The translations under genes were made by a program, and so were the position numbers. Below, piece after piece: positions 15,764 through 15,845 of a stretch of 15,845 bases of DNA (its first letter is position 1; each line of letters opens with the position of its first letter). The stretch lies in NCBI GenBank assembly GCA_937872165.1, contig CALMOR010000119.1, positions 11,772-27,616 on the forward strand, in the 5' to 3' direction. Below the pieces are notes generated by a model. The model did not search any database. It was not told the origin of the DNA and was given only the letters and a program-made list of their open reading frames with translations. The DNA is from an uncultured Burkholderiales bacterium (GTDB taxonomy: Bacteria; Pseudomonadota; Gammaproteobacteria; Burkholderiales; Burkholderiaceae_D).

Positions 15764-15845
15764 ATGGCAGTCGCGAAGAAGGGTCTGTACGCCAACATCC
15801 AGGCCAAGCGCGAGCGCATCGCGCACGGCAGCGGCGAGAAGCTGC
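15764..15845 (+). CDS. Small DUF6321-like protein, partial
   Basis: The first 27 codons of a gene cut by the right edge. The translation MAVAKKGLYANIQAKRERIA then HGSGEKL resembles the N-terminus of DUF6321 small basic proteins (typically starting near KGLYANIHAKR.RI..GSGE.MR), which have no established function. GAGGAGGA at 15751-15758 is a strong ribosome binding site five bases before ATG 15764, so the start is secure. The family assignment rests on recalled similarity over a short stretch. Confidence 0.75.
   Translation, partial: MAVAKKGLYANIQAKRERIAHGSGEKL

Overview
The window is very GC-rich (about 70% by eye), strongly G/C-ending in codon usage, with short intergenic gaps and overlapping start/stop codons. 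A RelA-type (p)ppGpp synthetase with a degenerate HD domain, a class II LysS and a DUF6321-like small protein point to a Proteobacterium, most likely a betaproteobacterium (Burkholderiales-like). A gammaproteobacterium cannot be excluded. No rRNA, tRNA, insertion sequence or CRISPR array was seen.

Layout. 1-462 (-): 5' part of a pyridine nucleotide-disulfide oxidoreductase. 658-1540 (+): epoxide-hydrolase-type alpha/beta hydrolase broken by two single-base deletions. 1587-2345 (+): short-chain dehydrogenase of the benzil/sepiapterin reductase type. 2366-6921 (+): a tightly packed run of five genes, a Phd/VapB-like antitoxin and VapC-like PIN toxin (preceded by a paired palindromic operator), lysyl-tRNA synthetase, a Tat-exported D-amino-acid-oxidase-like flavoprotein and a second FAD oxidoreductase. 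The first three junctions overlap by 1 to 4 bases. 6983-10453 (+): a very large CPBP intramembrane protease with a duplicated ectodomain. 10470-11009 (-): PaaI-like hotdog thioesterase. 11111-12985 (+): MarR regulator and MFS transporter, divergent from the thioesterase across a 28-bp dyad operator that covers a recognisable promoter. 13033-15431 (+): TATAAT box, a possibly leaderless 22-codon ORF, and relA. 15764-end (+): start of a DUF6321-like gene.

Two themes stand out. First, several features are biologically unusual: the toxin-antitoxin module is fused translationally to the essential lysS; the D-amino-acid oxidase appears circularly permuted, with its C-terminal signature ahead of the FAD-binding motif; the CPBP protease carries an internal duplication. 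Second, the assembly looks imperfect. relA contains a T11 run followed by a 24/29 match to the Illumina P5 flow-cell oligonucleotide, exactly over a conserved synthetase motif, and every deviation from P5 is the base expected for the native Asn-Gly-Tyr-Arg codons. The two frameshifts in the hydrolase and the missing start codon of the second flavoprotein should be judged in that light.
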